From the NCBI GenBank assembly GCA_022823775.1, contig JAJEHI010000072.1, positions 31,460 to 95,459 on the forward strand: a stretch of DNA of 64,000 nucleotides, read 5' to 3'. The stretch is from Defluviicoccus sp. (lineage in GTDB: Bacteria; Pseudomonadota; Alphaproteobacteria; MPNO01). Position 1 is the stretch's first letter, and each line of letters begins with the position of its first letter. Shown one piece after another: positions 1 to 9,312 of the stretch. The position numbers and the translations under genes are program-made. The notes beneath the pieces were generated by a model that had not been told where the DNA came from, did no database searches, and worked only from the letters and a program-made list of their open reading frames with translations.

Positions 1-1308
1 GTCAAGTGGGACTACGAGCTGCGCAATGCCCGCCAGCTGGAGACCATCGTCGACCGCGCCGTCAACGTGGCGATGAACGAGCCGAGGGGCCCCGTCTATC
101 TCACCCTGCCGCGCGAGGTACTGGCCGAGACGCCCGGGGATTTCGCCTATGAAAGCCCGTCGCGTCGGCTTACCGCTTCCAGTCCAGCGCCCGATCCGAA
201 CGCGATCGACCGGGCCGCCGAATGGATCCGCGCGGCCGAGAACCCGGTGCTCATCACCGCGAGCGCGGGCCAGAACCCGGCTTCGGCGAGGGCGCTGACC
301 GACCTCGCCGAGCGCTTCGCGCTGCCGGTGGTCACCTACCGTCCGCGCTACGTCTCGCTGCCCACCGACCACGAGATGCACATGGGGTTCGAGCCCGGCG
401 GCCTGATCGGCGAAGCCGACCTGATCCTGGTGGTCGATTGCGACGTGCCCTGGATACCAAGCCTTCACAGCCCGAACCCCGACGCCAGAGTGATCCACAT
501 GGGCGTCGATCCGCTGTTCAGCACCTATCCCGTGCGCGGCTATCCCTGCGATCTCGCGATCACCGCGGAATCGAGCCTCGGACTTGCGGCGCTGTCGGAG
601 GCGCTGGAAAGCGGGGCCAATGGGAGTGTCGACGGGCGCCGGGCGCGCGCCGCCGAACGCAAGGCGGTCGCGGCGGATGCTCGCGCGGCGCGGATCGAGG
701 CGGCGAGGACACGCGGCGCCACCGACGCCGCCTGGATCGCCCACTGCATCGACGAGATCAAGGACGACGGCGACGTGATGGTGAGCGAATCCCAGCTTAC
801 ACTCGGAAATATCGACTTCCGCGAGCCGGGCACCTTCTTCGCCACCAGCCCGGCCGGCGGGCTCGGCTGGGGCATGGGCGCTTCGCTCGGCGTGAAGCTG
901 GGTTACGGCGACCGCCGGGTGTTCTGCGTCGTGGGCGACGGCTCCTACATGTTCGGCAATCCGACGCCCGCGCATTTCGTCTCCGCCGCCAACGATTTGC
1001 CGGTGCTGACGGTAATCCTCAACAACCGCATGTGGGGGTCGGTGCGCAAGGCAACGCTCGGCCTTCACCCGGACGGGGCGGCGTCCCGCACCAACCGCGC
1101 GCCGCTCACCTATCTCGAACCCGCGCCGGCCTATCACAAGGTCGTCGAGGCCTCGGGCGGCTACGGCGAGGAGGTCGAGACTCCCGACGCGCTCCCGGTC
1201 GCGCTGGAGCGGGGCCTCAAGGCGGTCGAGGTCGAGAAGCGCCAGGCGGTGCTGAATGTGCTGACGGCTTACGACGACTCGGCGGCGCTTGCCGACGCCA
1301 AACGCTGA
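1..1308 (+). CDS. Thiamine-diphosphate-dependent enzyme, acetolactate-synthase-like (5' partial)
   Basis: The frame is open from base 1, so the N-terminal (pyrimidine-binding) part lies outside the window and about 435 residues are visible. These correspond to the middle and C-terminal domains of the IlvB/benzoylformate decarboxylase superfamily. The ThDP/Mg signature is present as GDGS near bases 933-944, followed about 30 residues later by an NN pair at 1021-1026. Family members decarboxylate 2-oxo acids and may ligate the product. The stop overlaps the next start (TGATG at 1306-1310), so it is probably co-transcribed with the PaaK-like ligase. The substrate cannot be assigned; anabolic IlvB is less likely because no ilvN-like regulatory subunit follows. 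Confidence 0.85.
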   Translation, partial: VKWDYELRNARQLETIVDRAVNVAMNEPRGPVYLTLPREVLAETPGDFAYESPSRRLTASSPAPDPNAIDRAAEWIRAAENPVLITASAGQNPASARALTDLAERFALPVVTYRPRYVSLPTDHEMHMGFEPGGLIGEADLILVVDCDVPWIPSLHSPNPDARVIHMGVDPLFSTYPVRGYPCDLAITAESSLGLAALSEALESGANGSVDGRRARAAERKAVAADARAARIEAARTRGATDAAWIAHCIDEIKDDGDVMVSESQLTLGNIDFREPGTFFATSPAGGLGWGMGASLGVKLGYGDRRVFCVVGDGSYMFGNPTPAHFVSAANDLPVLTVILNNRMWGSVRKATLGLHPDGAASRTNRAPLTYLEPAPAYHKVVEASGGYGEEVETPDALPVALERGLKAVEVEKRQAVLNVLTAYDDSAALADAKR

Positions 1309-2483
1309 TGGCCTTCCCGGCGGAGGCCGTCAACGGAGCGCTGGAACGGCTCCGCGCCCATCCGTTCTATCGTGGACGGCTGCCGAAGTCGGTCTCCGGC
1401 GAGGAAGAATTCGCCGCCAGCGTGCCTTTGATGACACGGGCGGAGTTTGTCGCCGAGATGGGAAAGCCCGGCTACGGCGCGTTCGGCGGGGCGAGCGCGG
1501 TCCGTGTCAACCTGACCCCGATGGGACCGACCTTGGTGCCGGTCTTCCATACAAGCGGCGACCTCGAGCGCATGATCGCCGCGGCGAGGAGCCATCTCGA
1601 CGCCTGCGGAATCGGCGAAGCCGATGTCTGCGCGGTGACCTTCGGCTATCACCTTTTCGTCGCCGGACTGTTCTACCAATCCCAGATGGAAGCCCACGGG
1701 GTCGCCTGCATCCCGCTCGGCCCGGGCGAGGCGGAACGCGCGGTGGAAGTGTGCAACGGCCACGGCGTGACCGTGCTCGCCGGCAATCCGAGCTTCTCCC
1801 TGCGCCTGATCGAGGCGGGGCTCACTCCGCCCAAGGTCTTCTTCGCCGGCGGCGAGGCATTCACCGGCAACGCCGCGCTGTACTCCCGGGTGCGTGCGGC
1901 GATGCCGGAAACCGTGCTGGTCGACGCGTTCTCCCTGTCCGAGTTCCTGCCCGTCGCGCGCACCTTTCCCGGTGGCGAGGGCGTTCACGTGTTCGACGAG
2001 CTGGTCCATGCCGAGGTGATAAACCCGGAGACGCTGGACCCGGTTCCGGACGGGGAGCGGGGCGAGCTGGTGCTGACCCATCTGGTGAAGGAGGCCCAGC
2101 CGCTCGTCCGTTACCGCACCGGCGACCTCACGGTCCGGCGCACCACGGCGCCGCTGCATGGCCGCACGGTGAGCCTGCCGCGTGTGGTGTTCGGCCGTAC
2201 CGACGAGATGCTGAAGGTCAAGGGGGTCAAGATTTATCCGTCTGAGATCCGCGCCGTCCTCCTCGGCATCTCGGGGTTGACCGGCAAATACCGGATCGCC
2301 GTCGAAACCGAGCGGGGGCGCGACCGCCTCGGGTTGATCCTCGAAGGCAGCGTGGACGACGACGCGCTGGAAACCGTCGCCGAGCGGTTCAGGAGCCAGA
2401 CTCTGATCGCCGCCGACCGGATCGAGCTCGTTTCCGCGCTCGACAACGGGCCGGTGACGCTCGATCGCAGGGGTTCCGCATGA
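1308..2483 (+). CDS. PaaK-like adenylate-forming enzyme (phenylacetate-CoA ligase family) with an altered P-loop
   Basis: A 391-residue protein with the motifs of the phenylacetate-CoA ligase family: an FGYHLFVAGL-like segment, AGGEAFT, DAFSLSEF, RYRTGDLT and, near the C-terminus, GRTDEMLKVKGVKIYPSEI. Known PaaK enzymes activate aryl acids as acyl-AMP and then acyl-CoA. The usual glycine/serine/threonine-rich loop (SSGTTG-like) is not visible. The corresponding segment reads NLTPMGPTLVPVF, so nucleotide binding may be modified. The ATG at 1308 overlaps the upstream stop and the 3' end overlaps the next start at 2480, placing it inside a three-gene operon. It is shorter than typical PaaK (about 430 residues). 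The acyl substrate is unknown. Confidence 0.78.
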   Translation: MAFPAEAVNGALERLRAHPFYRGRLPKSVSGEEEFAASVPLMTRAEFVAEMGKPGYGAFGGASAVRVNLTPMGPTLVPVFHTSGDLERMIAAARSHLDACGIGEADVCAVTFGYHLFVAGLFYQSQMEAHGVACIPLGPGEAERAVEVCNGHGVTVLAGNPSFSLRLIEAGLTPPKVFFAGGEAFTGNAALYSRVRAAMPETVLVDAFSLSEFLPVARTFPGGEGVHVFDELVHAEVINPETLDPVPDGERGELVLTHLVKEAQPLVRYRTGDLTVRRTTAPLHGRTVSLPRVVFGRTDEMLKVKGVKIYPSEIRAVLLGISGLTGKYRIAVETERGRDRLGLILEGSVDDDALETVAERFRSQTLIAADRIELVSALDNGPVTLDRRGSA

Positions 2484-3592
2484 GCGGCTGGCGCCTGGTC
2501 GTCGATCGGGGCTCCTACGCCGATTTCTCGGTTTCGGTGTCGCCCGCGGTCGAGAAGGCGGTGGTGCGTGGCGAGGCACCGCCGACCGTCTTTCTGAATA
2601 TCTTCGACTCGGACTCGATCACCATCGGCGTCAACGAGGATCCGGAGCAGGTGCTGGACCTCGATTTCTGTCGTGCCAACGGGATCGATTTCCGCCGCCG
2701 GGTCAATGGCGGCGGGCCGATCTATGCCGGCGCCGGGTCGGCCTTCCTGATCTATTTCCTTCCATTGTCGCACCCCGAGGTGCCGGGGACCACGGAGGAG
2801 GCGTTTCGCAAGATCCTCGGCGCGGTCGCCGATGTATTCCGCGACCGCTACGGATTCCCGGCGGAATACCGCCCGCTCAACGACATCCAGGTCGAGGGGC
2901 GGAAGCTGGTCCCCACCTCCCTCAAGATCGAGGACGGGGTGATGACGCTCCGCATCGTCGTCAACGTAAAGCCCATCGACACCGAGCTCGCCGGCAAGGC
3001 GATGCCGATGCCGCCCGAGAAGGTGCGCGACAAGGCGCTGAAGACGCTGGAATCGCGTTTCACCTGGCTGGAGAGGGAAGCCGGCCGAGAGATCGACGAA
3101 GCGGAACTGACCGCCTTCGCCCTGGCCTGCACCGAACGGGCCTTCGGTGAATCGGGGCTGGAACGGGCAAGGCTGGGCGCGGTCGAACGGAACTACGCCG
3201 ATGCCTTTCGCGCCGAGCTCGATACGGAGGCCTGGCTGTTCGGGAAGTCGGAACGAATCCGCTTCGCCGATATGCCGCGTTCCGGCGACTTGCTGGGCAG
3301 GGGCCGCGAGAAGGCCATGGGCGGCATGATCCGCGCGACTCTGCTCGTCCGGGACGGGATCGTTCTGCGTGCAATCGTCAACGGCGACTGGCACCCGCGC
3401 CCGCTGGAGTCCGTCGACTGGCTGGAGCGTGCGCTCGCTGGCGTGACTGCCCGGGCGGACTCCCTGCGGCCCGCGGTGGAGGCTTTCCTCGCCAGGGGCG
3501 ATGTCGAGTTCGCCGGCATCGCGGCCGGCGACCTGATGACGGCGTTCGAGGCGGCACTCGCCGATTGCAAGCCCTGGAAGGGCGCGCCCTGA
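2480..3592 (+). CDS. Lipoate-protein ligase A family protein
   Basis: A 370-residue protein of the biotin/lipoate ligase fold. The N-terminal half carries FRRRVNGGGPIYAG, equivalent to the RRxSGGGxVYHD lipoyl-AMP binding signature, with Ser replaced by Asn. A downstream NDIQVEGRKLVPTSLKIEDG segment resembles the catalytic-lysine region (KI.G). The C-terminal third resembles the accessory domain of bacterial LplA. Family members attach lipoate or octanoate to E2 and GcvH proteins. It overlaps the PaaK-like gene by 4 bases. Co-occurrence with a ThDP enzyme is suggestive because ThDP and lipoate chemistry meet in 2-oxoacid dehydrogenases, but no E2 gene is visible, so this is only an inference. 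Confidence 0.78.
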   Translation: MSGWRLVVDRGSYADFSVSVSPAVEKAVVRGEAPPTVFLNIFDSDSITIGVNEDPEQVLDLDFCRANGIDFRRRVNGGGPIYAGAGSAFLIYFLPLSHPEVPGTTEEAFRKILGAVADVFRDRYGFPAEYRPLNDIQVEGRKLVPTSLKIEDGVMTLRIVVNVKPIDTELAGKAMPMPPEKVRDKALKTLESRFTWLEREAGREIDEAELTAFALACTERAFGESGLERARLGAVERNYADAFRAELDTEAWLFGKSERIRFADMPRSGDLLGRGREKAMGGMIRATLLVRDGIVLRAIVNGDWHPRPLESVDWLERALAGVTARADSLRPAVEAFLARGDVEFAGIAAGDLMTAFEAALADCKPWKGAP

Positions 3593-4035
3593 GTCCGGAA
3601 GACCTTCCCGCCGACCGCGGCGCCTACGCGCTGGTCTTGCGTCTCGCGCGAGACACCCGGCTCGACATCGCGACCCTGGGCCGGCCGGTTCTGCCCGCCG
3701 GGCTCTACCTCTACGCCGGCAGCGCGTGGGGGCCCGGCGGGATCCGCGCCCGGGCCGGTCGCCATCTGCGACGCTCCAGGGCGCGGGTCTGGCACATCGA
3801 CCATCTGACGGAGGTGGCGACGGTAGAACGGGCGGTTGCCTTCCCCGGTGCCCGGGAATGCGAGATAGCGGATTTCGTCGTCGCCCGCGGAGCGCAAGCG
3901 CCGGTTCGCCGCTTCGGGGCTTCCGATTGCCGCCGCTGCGAGGCTCATTTGCTGGCCGTGGAGCCCGATCTTGTCCAAGTATTGATGTCGACGACTCTTG
4001 ACAAGGAAAATATCCTTGTTAGAACAAGGAAATGA
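3565..4035 (+). CDS. GIY-YIG-like DUF123 domain protein
   Basis: A small protein of about 156 residues with a DUF123 (GIY-YIG-related) domain. Recognisable elements are RGAYALVLRL, LPAGLYLYAGSAWGPGG, the HLRRSRARVWHIDHL segment and a late C..C pair (DCRRCEAHLL). Biochemical function is not established for this family; it is thought to be nuclease-related. The only reasonable start is TTG at 3565, which overlaps the lipoate-ligase gene by 28 bases, so the true start is uncertain. Its last codons overlap the promoter and operator of the following toxin-antitoxin pair, and its stop (4033-4035) overlaps the antitoxin ATG. Confidence 0.72.
   Translation: MQALEGRALSPEDLPADRGAYALVLRLARDTRLDIATLGRPVLPAGLYLYAGSAWGPGGIRARAGRHLRRSRARVWHIDHLTEVATVERAVAFPGARECEIADFVVARGAQAPVRRFGASDCRRCEAHLLAVEPDLVQVLMSTTLDKENILVRTRK
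3998..4030 (+). promoter_or_regulatory. Promoter/operator of the VapBC pair: TTGACA plus three CAAGGA half-sites
   Basis: A perfect -35 hexamer TTGACA lies at 3998-4003. A weak -10 (TAGAAC, 4020-4025) follows 16 bases later. The hexamer CAAGGA (4002-4007) is followed by its exact complement TCCTTG (4013-4018) and again by CAAGGA (4025-4030), giving two overlapping inverted repeats across the promoter. The last half-site also supplies the AAGGA ribosome-binding sequence just before the ATG at 4032. This is the arrangement expected for autorepression by an AbrB-fold antitoxin. The regulatory role is inferred. Confidence 0.6.
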
Positions 4036-4328
4036 GCAAGGTCACCAGCAAACTGCAAGTGACACTCCCCAAGGCGCTCGCCCAGCGTTACGGAATCGCG
4101 CCCGGGGACGACATCCGTTTCGAGGAAGCCGGCGAAGTCATCCGCGTGGTGCCCGCCAATACCGGTGTATCCGAACAAGGTCTGGACACCGAGGCGCGGC
4201 TGCGGCTGTTCGACGCCGCGACCGATCGCCAGCGGGCGCGCGAGGCCGGCCGGCCATCGCGCCGCGCCGAGACGCGGGGCTGGACCCGCGAGGAGTTCTA
4301 CCAGCGTGGTATCCCGGGTTCTGATTGA
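4032..4328 (+). CDS. vapB: AbrB/SpoVT-fold antitoxin (VapB type)
   Basis: A 98-residue protein whose first 45 residues are a SpoVT-AbrB swapped-hairpin DNA-binding domain (SKVTSKLQVTLPKALAQRYG, then PGDDIRFEEAGEVIRV). The remainder is charged and Arg/Glu-rich, as expected for a toxin-neutralising tail. It overlaps the following PIN-domain gene by 23 bases, the usual antitoxin-toxin arrangement. The start is the ATG behind AAGGA. It probably represses its own promoter through the CAAGGA repeats immediately upstream. Confidence 0.85.
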   Translation: MSKVTSKLQVTLPKALAQRYGIAPGDDIRFEEAGEVIRVVPANTGVSEQGLDTEARLRLFDAATDRQRAREAGRPSRRAETRGWTREEFYQRGIPGSD

Positions 4329-4749
4329 CACCGACATACTGGTTTACCGCTATGACGACCGGTTTCCCGACAAGCGGGCGACCGCGTCCGCTGTTCTGCG
4401 CGACGGCATCGTCACCGGCACCGCGCGCGTGCCCCATCAGGCGGTCGTGGAGTTCGTCGCCGCGACCACGAGGGGTCGTCCGGAAGACCGGTTGCTCGAT
4501 GCCGCCGACGCGCGACGCGAGGCGGAAGAAATCATGGCGCAGTTTCCGATCCTCTACCCCGATGACGCGGTGTTGCGAACGGCGCTGCGGGGAGCTGCGG
4601 CCTACGGCCTTTCCTGGTTCGATGCGCACCTCTGGGCCTATGCGGAAGTGAACGGGATCGAAGAGCTGTTGTCCGAGGATTTTCAGCACGGTCGCATGTA
4701 CGGCACGGTGACGGTCCGCAACCCCTTCCTGACGGAAGTCGCGAAATAG
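4306..4749 (+). CDS. vapC: PIN-domain toxin ribonuclease (VapC type)
   Basis: A 147-residue PIN-domain protein starting at GTG 4306. The expected acidic metal-binding residues are visible: Asp in VLIDTDIL near the N-terminus, Glu in VVEFV, Asp in SWFDAHLWAYA, and a late Asp in LLSEDFQHG. PIN toxins are Mg-dependent RNases that usually cleave tRNA or rRNA. It is translationally coupled to the antitoxin by a 23-base overlap. The pair sits between two metabolic operons with no mobile-element remnants around it. Confidence 0.85.
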   Translation: MVSRVLIDTDILVYRYDDRFPDKRATASAVLRDGIVTGTARVPHQAVVEFVAATTRGRPEDRLLDAADARREAEEIMAQFPILYPDDAVLRTALRGAAAYGLSWFDAHLWAYAEVNGIEELLSEDFQHGRMYGTVTVRNPFLTEVAK

Positions 4750-4828
4750 AGACGTCATCGTCCCTCTTCCTTGCCGCTGTCCCTGCGAAACGGGATAGTC
4801 CGGCGGTATTGCAAACGAGGCCTTGGAT

Positions 4829-5614
4829 ATGAGCGCCGAAGAACCCGTCCTGACGATCGACCGGCCGGCCGAAGGGATCGCCCGTATCGGGCTGAACCGG
4901 CCGGAAAAGCGCAACGCGCTCGATCCCGAGTTGCGGCTTGCGCTGATCGACGGGATCGGCGCGGTGCTGGAGGATTCGTCGGTCCGCGCCGTGATCCTCG
5001 CCGGCAACGGCGGACATTTCTGCGCCGGTGGCGACATCGCGTCCATGGAGGGGCTGGACGCTGCGGCGGGGCGCGCGCGGATGAAGTCGAACCACCGCAT
5101 GGTCCGGCTGATCGCGGAAGCCGAAAAGCCCGTCGTCGCCGCGGTGGAAGGCTATGCGGTCGGCGCCGGCGCGGGCATCGCGCTTCTCGCCGACACCGTC
5201 GCGATCGCCGAGACCGGTGCGATCGGCTTTCCCTCCTTCAAGGTCGGGCTGATCCCCGATTACGGCATCCTTCACACCCTCCCGCGTCGGGTCGGGACGG
5301 CCAGGGCGCGCCAGATCCTCCTCTACGCGCGGATGCTGCGGGGTGCGGAGGCGGTCGAGGCCGGGCTCGCCGACGAGCTCGCGCCCGAGGGCGGGGCCGA
5401 GGCCGTCGCGCTGGAACGCGCGCGCGAGCTCGCCGCCATGCCGGCGCTGGCCTTCGCGCTCGCGAAGCAGCAGATCGGGCTCGCCCCGGCAAGCCTGGAG
5501 GCGGCGCTGGAGATGGAAGCGCTGGGCCAGGCCTCCAACTTCACCACCGCCGATTTCGCCGAGGGCCGCGCGGCGTTCAGGGAGAAGCGCGCGCCGGATT
5601 TCCGGCGTTCGTAA
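4829..5614 (+). CDS. Enoyl-CoA hydratase/isomerase family protein (PaaG-like)
   Basis: A 261-residue crotonase-fold protein. It contains the N-terminal LNRPEKRNAL strand-turn, the oxyanion-hole segment HFCAGGDIASM, and VAAVEGYAVGAGAGIAL. In the active-site region it reads PSFKVGLIPDYGILHTLPR. The first hydratase glutamate is not obvious, while a PD-x-G motif like that of PaaG-type isomerases is present, so isomerase activity is as likely as hydration. The ATG at 4829 follows GAGG with good spacing. It is followed after 10 bases by a PaaH-like dehydrogenase, so the two probably act consecutively on a CoA ester. Confidence 0.85.
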   Translation: MSAEEPVLTIDRPAEGIARIGLNRPEKRNALDPELRLALIDGIGAVLEDSSVRAVILAGNGGHFCAGGDIASMEGLDAAAGRARMKSNHRMVRLIAEAEKPVVAAVEGYAVGAGAGIALLADTVAIAETGAIGFPSFKVGLIPDYGILHTLPRRVGTARARQILLYARMLRGAEAVEAGLADELAPEGGAEAVALERARELAAMPALAFALAKQQIGLAPASLEAALEMEALGQASNFTTADFAEGRAAFREKRAPDFRRS

Positions 5615-5624
5615 GGAGCACCTC

Positions 5625-7151
5625 ATGACGATCGACCCTCAATCGCCCGATCTCGCGCTCGGGGTCATCGGCACCGGTACGATGGGCCGGGGCATCGCCC
5701 AGATCGCGGCGGCGGGCGGCGTCTCCGTCAGGCTGTACGACACCCGCGACGGCGCGGCGGAAGAGGCGTCGGCTTTCGTGGCCCGGATGCTGCGCCGGGC
5801 GGCGGAAAAGGGCGGCATGACAGAAGGCGCGGCGGAATCGGCCATCGCAAGGCTGGACATCGTCGACGGGCTCGACGCCATGGCCGGCGCCGGCGTCGTG
5901 GTCGAAGCGATCGTCGAGGAGCTGGAGGCCAAGAAACGGCTGTTCGCCGAGCTCGAGACCATCGTCTCCGACGACTGCATTCTCGCCTCCAACACCTCGT
6001 CGCTCTCCGTGACGGCGATCGCCGCCGACTGCGAGCGGCCGGAGCGCGTGGCTGGCTGGCACTTCTTCAACCCGGTACCGCTGCTGAAGGTGGTCGAGGT
6101 GGTCGACGGGTTGTTGACCGAGCCCTGGGTGGGCGATGTCCTGGACGCGGTCGCGCGCCGCTGCGGCCATCGCCCGGTCCGCGCCAAGGATTCGCCGGGC
6201 TTTCTCGTCAACCATGCCGGACGCGGGCTCAATACCGAAGGTTTGCGAATCGTCCAGGAAGGCATCGCCCAGCCCCGTGATGTCGACGACATCCTGCGCG
6301 AGGGCGGCACCCGGTTCCGCATGGGCCCATTCGAGCTCATGGACACGACCGGGCTCGACGTCTCCGGCGTGGTGATGGAGTCGATCTACCGCCAGTTCTA
6401 CGAGGAGCCGCGCTTCCGCCCGGTCCCGATCGCGCGCCAGCGCATGGCCGCCGGGCTTTACGGGCGCAAGACCGGCCGCGGCTTCTACGCCTACGAAGAC
6501 GGCGGGAAGGCCGCGGCACCGGCGCCGGCGATCCCCGAGGCGGCGCCCGCCCCGGTCTGGGTGAGCCCGGCCGACCCCGACGGGCAGGCCGCCGTCATGT
6601 CGGCCATCGCGGACGCGGCGGAGATCGAGAGCGGGGCGAGTCCCGATCCGGGAACCCTCTGCATCGTTACGCCCACGGGATCGGACGCAACGACAGCGGC
6701 GCTCGACCAGGGCCTGCCGCCGGAACGCACGGTGGCGGTCGACACCGCGTTCGGGCTGGACGGCAGGCGCACCGTCATGACTACCCCGGTGACCGAACCC
6801 CGATGGCGCGATCTCGCTCATGCGCTGCTCGCCGCCGACGGCACGCCGGTCACGGTTATCGGGGACAGTCCCGGCTTCGTCGCCCAGCGGGTGGTCGCCA
6901 CGATCGTCAATATCGGCTGCGACATCGCCCAGCAGGGGATCGCCACCCCCGGAGACATCGACGCCGCCGTCGAGCTCGGCCTCGCCTATCCGCGTGGGCC
7001 GATCGCCTGGGGCGACTATCTCGGCCCCTCCAGGGTGCTCGCGATCCTCGAAGCGCTGCACGGCTTCTACCGGGATCCGCGCTACCGCCCGAGCCCGTGG
7101 CTGATCCGGCGCGCGAAGATCGGCGTGCCGCTTGCGACGGTGGCGCGCTGA
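5625..7151 (+). CDS. 3-hydroxyacyl-CoA dehydrogenase, two-domain PaaH/PaaC type
   Basis: A 508-residue enzyme with an N-terminal Rossmann domain (LGVIGTGTMGRGIAQ, residues about 12-26) and HFFNPVPLLKVVEVV. A first 3HCDH C-terminal domain starts at DSPGFLVNHAGRGLN, and a second copy starts at DSPGFVAQRVVATIVN. Two C-terminal domains are typical of PaaH/PaaC-type enzymes that oxidise 3-hydroxyacyl-CoA (for example 3-hydroxyadipyl-CoA) with NAD. A GGAG ribosome-binding site precedes ATG 5625. It probably forms an operon with the crotonase upstream. The exact acyl-CoA is unknown. Confidence 0.9.
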   Translation: MTIDPQSPDLALGVIGTGTMGRGIAQIAAAGGVSVRLYDTRDGAAEEASAFVARMLRRAAEKGGMTEGAAESAIARLDIVDGLDAMAGAGVVVEAIVEELEAKKRLFAELETIVSDDCILASNTSSLSVTAIAADCERPERVAGWHFFNPVPLLKVVEVVDGLLTEPWVGDVLDAVARRCGHRPVRAKDSPGFLVNHAGRGLNTEGLRIVQEGIAQPRDVDDILREGGTRFRMGPFELMDTTGLDVSGVVMESIYRQFYEEPRFRPVPIARQRMAAGLYGRKTGRGFYAYEDGGKAAAPAPAIPEAAPAPVWVSPADPDGQAAVMSAIADAAEIESGASPDPGTLCIVTPTGSDATTAALDQGLPPERTVAVDTAFGLDGRRTVMTTPVTEPRWRDLAHALLAADGTPVTVIGDSPGFVAQRVVATIVNIGCDIAQQGIATPGDIDAAVELGLAYPRGPIAWGDYLGPSRVLAILEALHGFYRDPRYRPSPWLIRRAKIGVPLATVAR

Positions 7152-7268
7152 AATCCCTCCGCGGAGACCCGACGGCCTTGCATCGCCGCCGCGCCGGGGA
7201 CACATTGCGGCGCCCTAGGGGGTCCCGATTCGAATACCCTTCATCGCGCCCAATTGTGTGAGACCGTC

Positions 7269-9296
7269 ATGACGATCAGCACCCAACAAGCGTCGACCGT
7301 CGGCTGCGCCGCCGGGGTCACACCGCTGCGCATGGCCAACGCGATCCGCGCGCTCGCCATGGACGCGGTCCAGGCGGCCAGGTCCGGCCATCCCGGAATG
7401 CCCATGGGTATGGCCGACGCCGCCACGGTGCTGTTTACGCGTTTTCTGAAGTTCGACCCCGCGGCTCCCGACTGGCCCGACCGCGACAGGTTCGTGCTGT
7501 CAGCCGGGCACGGCTCGATGTTGCTTTACGCGCTCCTTCATCTGACCGGCTATCCGGACATGACGATGGACGAGATCCGCCGCTTCCGGCAGCTCGGGAG
7601 CCGCACCGCCGGTCACCCGGAATATGGCCACGCGGCGGGGATCGAGACCACGACGGGACCGCTCGGACAGGGCATCGCGACGGCGGTCGGGATGGCGCTC
7701 GCCGAGCGCATGCTCGCGGCGCGGTTCGGCGACGAGGTCGTCGACCACCGGACCTACGCGATCGCTTCCGACGGCGATCTGATGGAGGGGGTGAGCCACG
7801 AGGCCGCCTCCCTCGCCGGCCATCTCGGGCTCGGCAAGCTGATCGTGCTGTTCGACGACAACGCGATCTCCATCGACGGCCCGACGGCGCTCTCGGTGGC
7901 GGACGACGTACCGGCGCGGTTCGCGGCCTATGGCTGGCACACCGATTCCGTCGACGGCCACGACCCGGAGGCGGTCGCCGCGGCCATCGGGGCCGCACAG
8001 GACGACGGGCGCCCGTCGCTGATCGCGTGCAGGACCGTCATCGGCTACGGCGCGCCCAACAAGGCGGGGACGGCCGGTTCGCACGGCGCGCCGCTGGGCG
8101 AGGACGAAATCGCGGGTGCGCGCAGGGCGCTCGACTGGGATCTGCCCCCCTTTGAGCTTCCGGAAGACGTGGTCTCCGCCTGGCGGGCCGCCGGCGCCCG
8201 CTCCGGGCCGGAGCGGGCAGCCTGGCGCATGCGGATCGAAGCATTGCCGGCGGAGCGCGGGGCCGAGTTCGAGCGCGCGGTCTCGGGCGCGCTGCCGCAA
8301 GGTTGGGAGGCGGCATTCGATGCCCATGTCGACCGCCTCGTGGAGGCCGGGCCGAAGCGCGCCACCCGCCAGTCCTCCGGCGAGGCGCTGAACGTACTCG
8401 CGCCGCTGATACCCGAGCTGATCGGCGGTTCGGCCGATCTCACCGGGTCCAACAACACCCTGTTCAAGGATGCCCGCATTGTTACTCGCGATGACTTCTC
8501 CGGACGTTACATCCATTACGGCGTCCGCGAGCACGGCATGGCCGCGGCCATGAACGGGATGGCGCTGCACGGGGGGATCGTTCCCTATGCCGGAACCTTC
8601 CTGATCTTCTCGGACTATCTGAGACCGGCGCTTCGTTTGGCCGCGCTGATGGGCAAGCAGGCGATCTACGTGTTGACCCACGACTCGATCGGGCTCGGCG
8701 AGGACGGACCCACCCACCAGCCGGTGGAACATCTTGCGAGCCTGCGCGCGATGCCCAACGTGCGTGTCTTTCGGCCGGCCGATGCCGTCGAGACGGCCGA
8801 ATGCTGGGCTGCGGCCCTCGCGTGCCGCACCGGGCCTTCGGTGCTTGCACTGACCCGCCAGGCCCTGCCCGCGCTGCGCAATCCGGAGCACGACCGGGGT
8901 CTCGGTGCGAAGGGCGGCTATGTCCTGGCCCGGGCGAGCGGCGGAGCCCCGCGCGTGGCGCTGCTCGCGACCGGGTCCGAGGTTTCGATCGCGGTCGAGG
9001 CCCGGGCGATCCTCGAGGACGAGGGTGTCCCGACCCAGGTCAGTTCGCTCCCCTGCTGGGAGCTGTTCGAGGAGCAGCCGAAGTCCTGGCGCGACGCGGT
9101 GCTCGGCGGAGACGCGGTCCGTGTCGGGGTCGAGGCTGCCTGCGGCCTCGGCTGGGAACGCCATATCGGCGCCGACGGAGCGTTCGTCGGGATGACGGGG
9201 TTCGGGGCCTCGGCGCCGCATGGCGATCTCTACGAGCATTTCGGGCTGACGGCCGAAGCGGTGGCCGACGCCGCGCGCGCCCATCTGAAAGCGTAA
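7269..9296 (+). CDS. tkt: Transketolase
   Basis: A full-length transketolase of 675 residues. Visible signatures include [37 protein letters not shown], the ThDP/Mg segment [19 protein letters not shown], and the pyrimidine-domain motif [20 protein letters not shown]. It interconverts sugar phosphates in the pentose-phosphate or Calvin cycle. It is the first gene of a tkt-gap-pgk run on the same strand with gaps of 16 and 13 bases. No strong ribosome-binding site precedes ATG 7269. An in-frame GTG at 7254 is an alternative start. Confidence 0.95.
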   Translation: MTISTQQASTVGCAAGVTPLRMANAIRALAMDAVQAARSGHPGMPMGMADAATVLFTRFLKFDPAAPDWPDRDRFVLSAGHGSMLLYALLHLTGYPDMTMDEIRRFRQLGSRTAGHPEYGHAAGIETTTGPLGQGIATAVGMALAERMLAARFGDEVVDHRTYAIASDGDLMEGVSHEAASLAGHLGLGKLIVLFDDNAISIDGPTALSVADDVPARFAAYGWHTDSVDGHDPEAVAAAIGAAQDDGRPSLIACRTVIGYGAPNKAGTAGSHGAPLGEDEIAGARRALDWDLPPFELPEDVVSAWRAAGARSGPERAAWRMRIEALPAERGAEFERAVSGALPQGWEAAFDAHVDRLVEAGPKRATRQSSGEALNVLAPLIPELIGGSADLTGSNNTLFKDARIVTRDDFSGRYIHYGVREHGMAAAMNGMALHGGIVPYAGTFLIFSDYLRPALRLAALMGKQAIYVLTHDSIGLGEDGPTHQPVEHLASLRAMPNVRVFRPADAVETAECWAAALACRTGPSVLALTRQALPALRNPEHDRGLGAKGGYVLARASGGAPRVALLATGSEVSIAVEARAILEDEGVPTQVSSLPCWELFEEQPKSWRDAVLGGDAVRVGVEAACGLGWERHIGADGAFVGMTGFGASAPHGDLYEHFGLTAEAVADAARAHLKA

Positions 9297-9312
9297 TTCC
9301 GGAGGAAACGAT

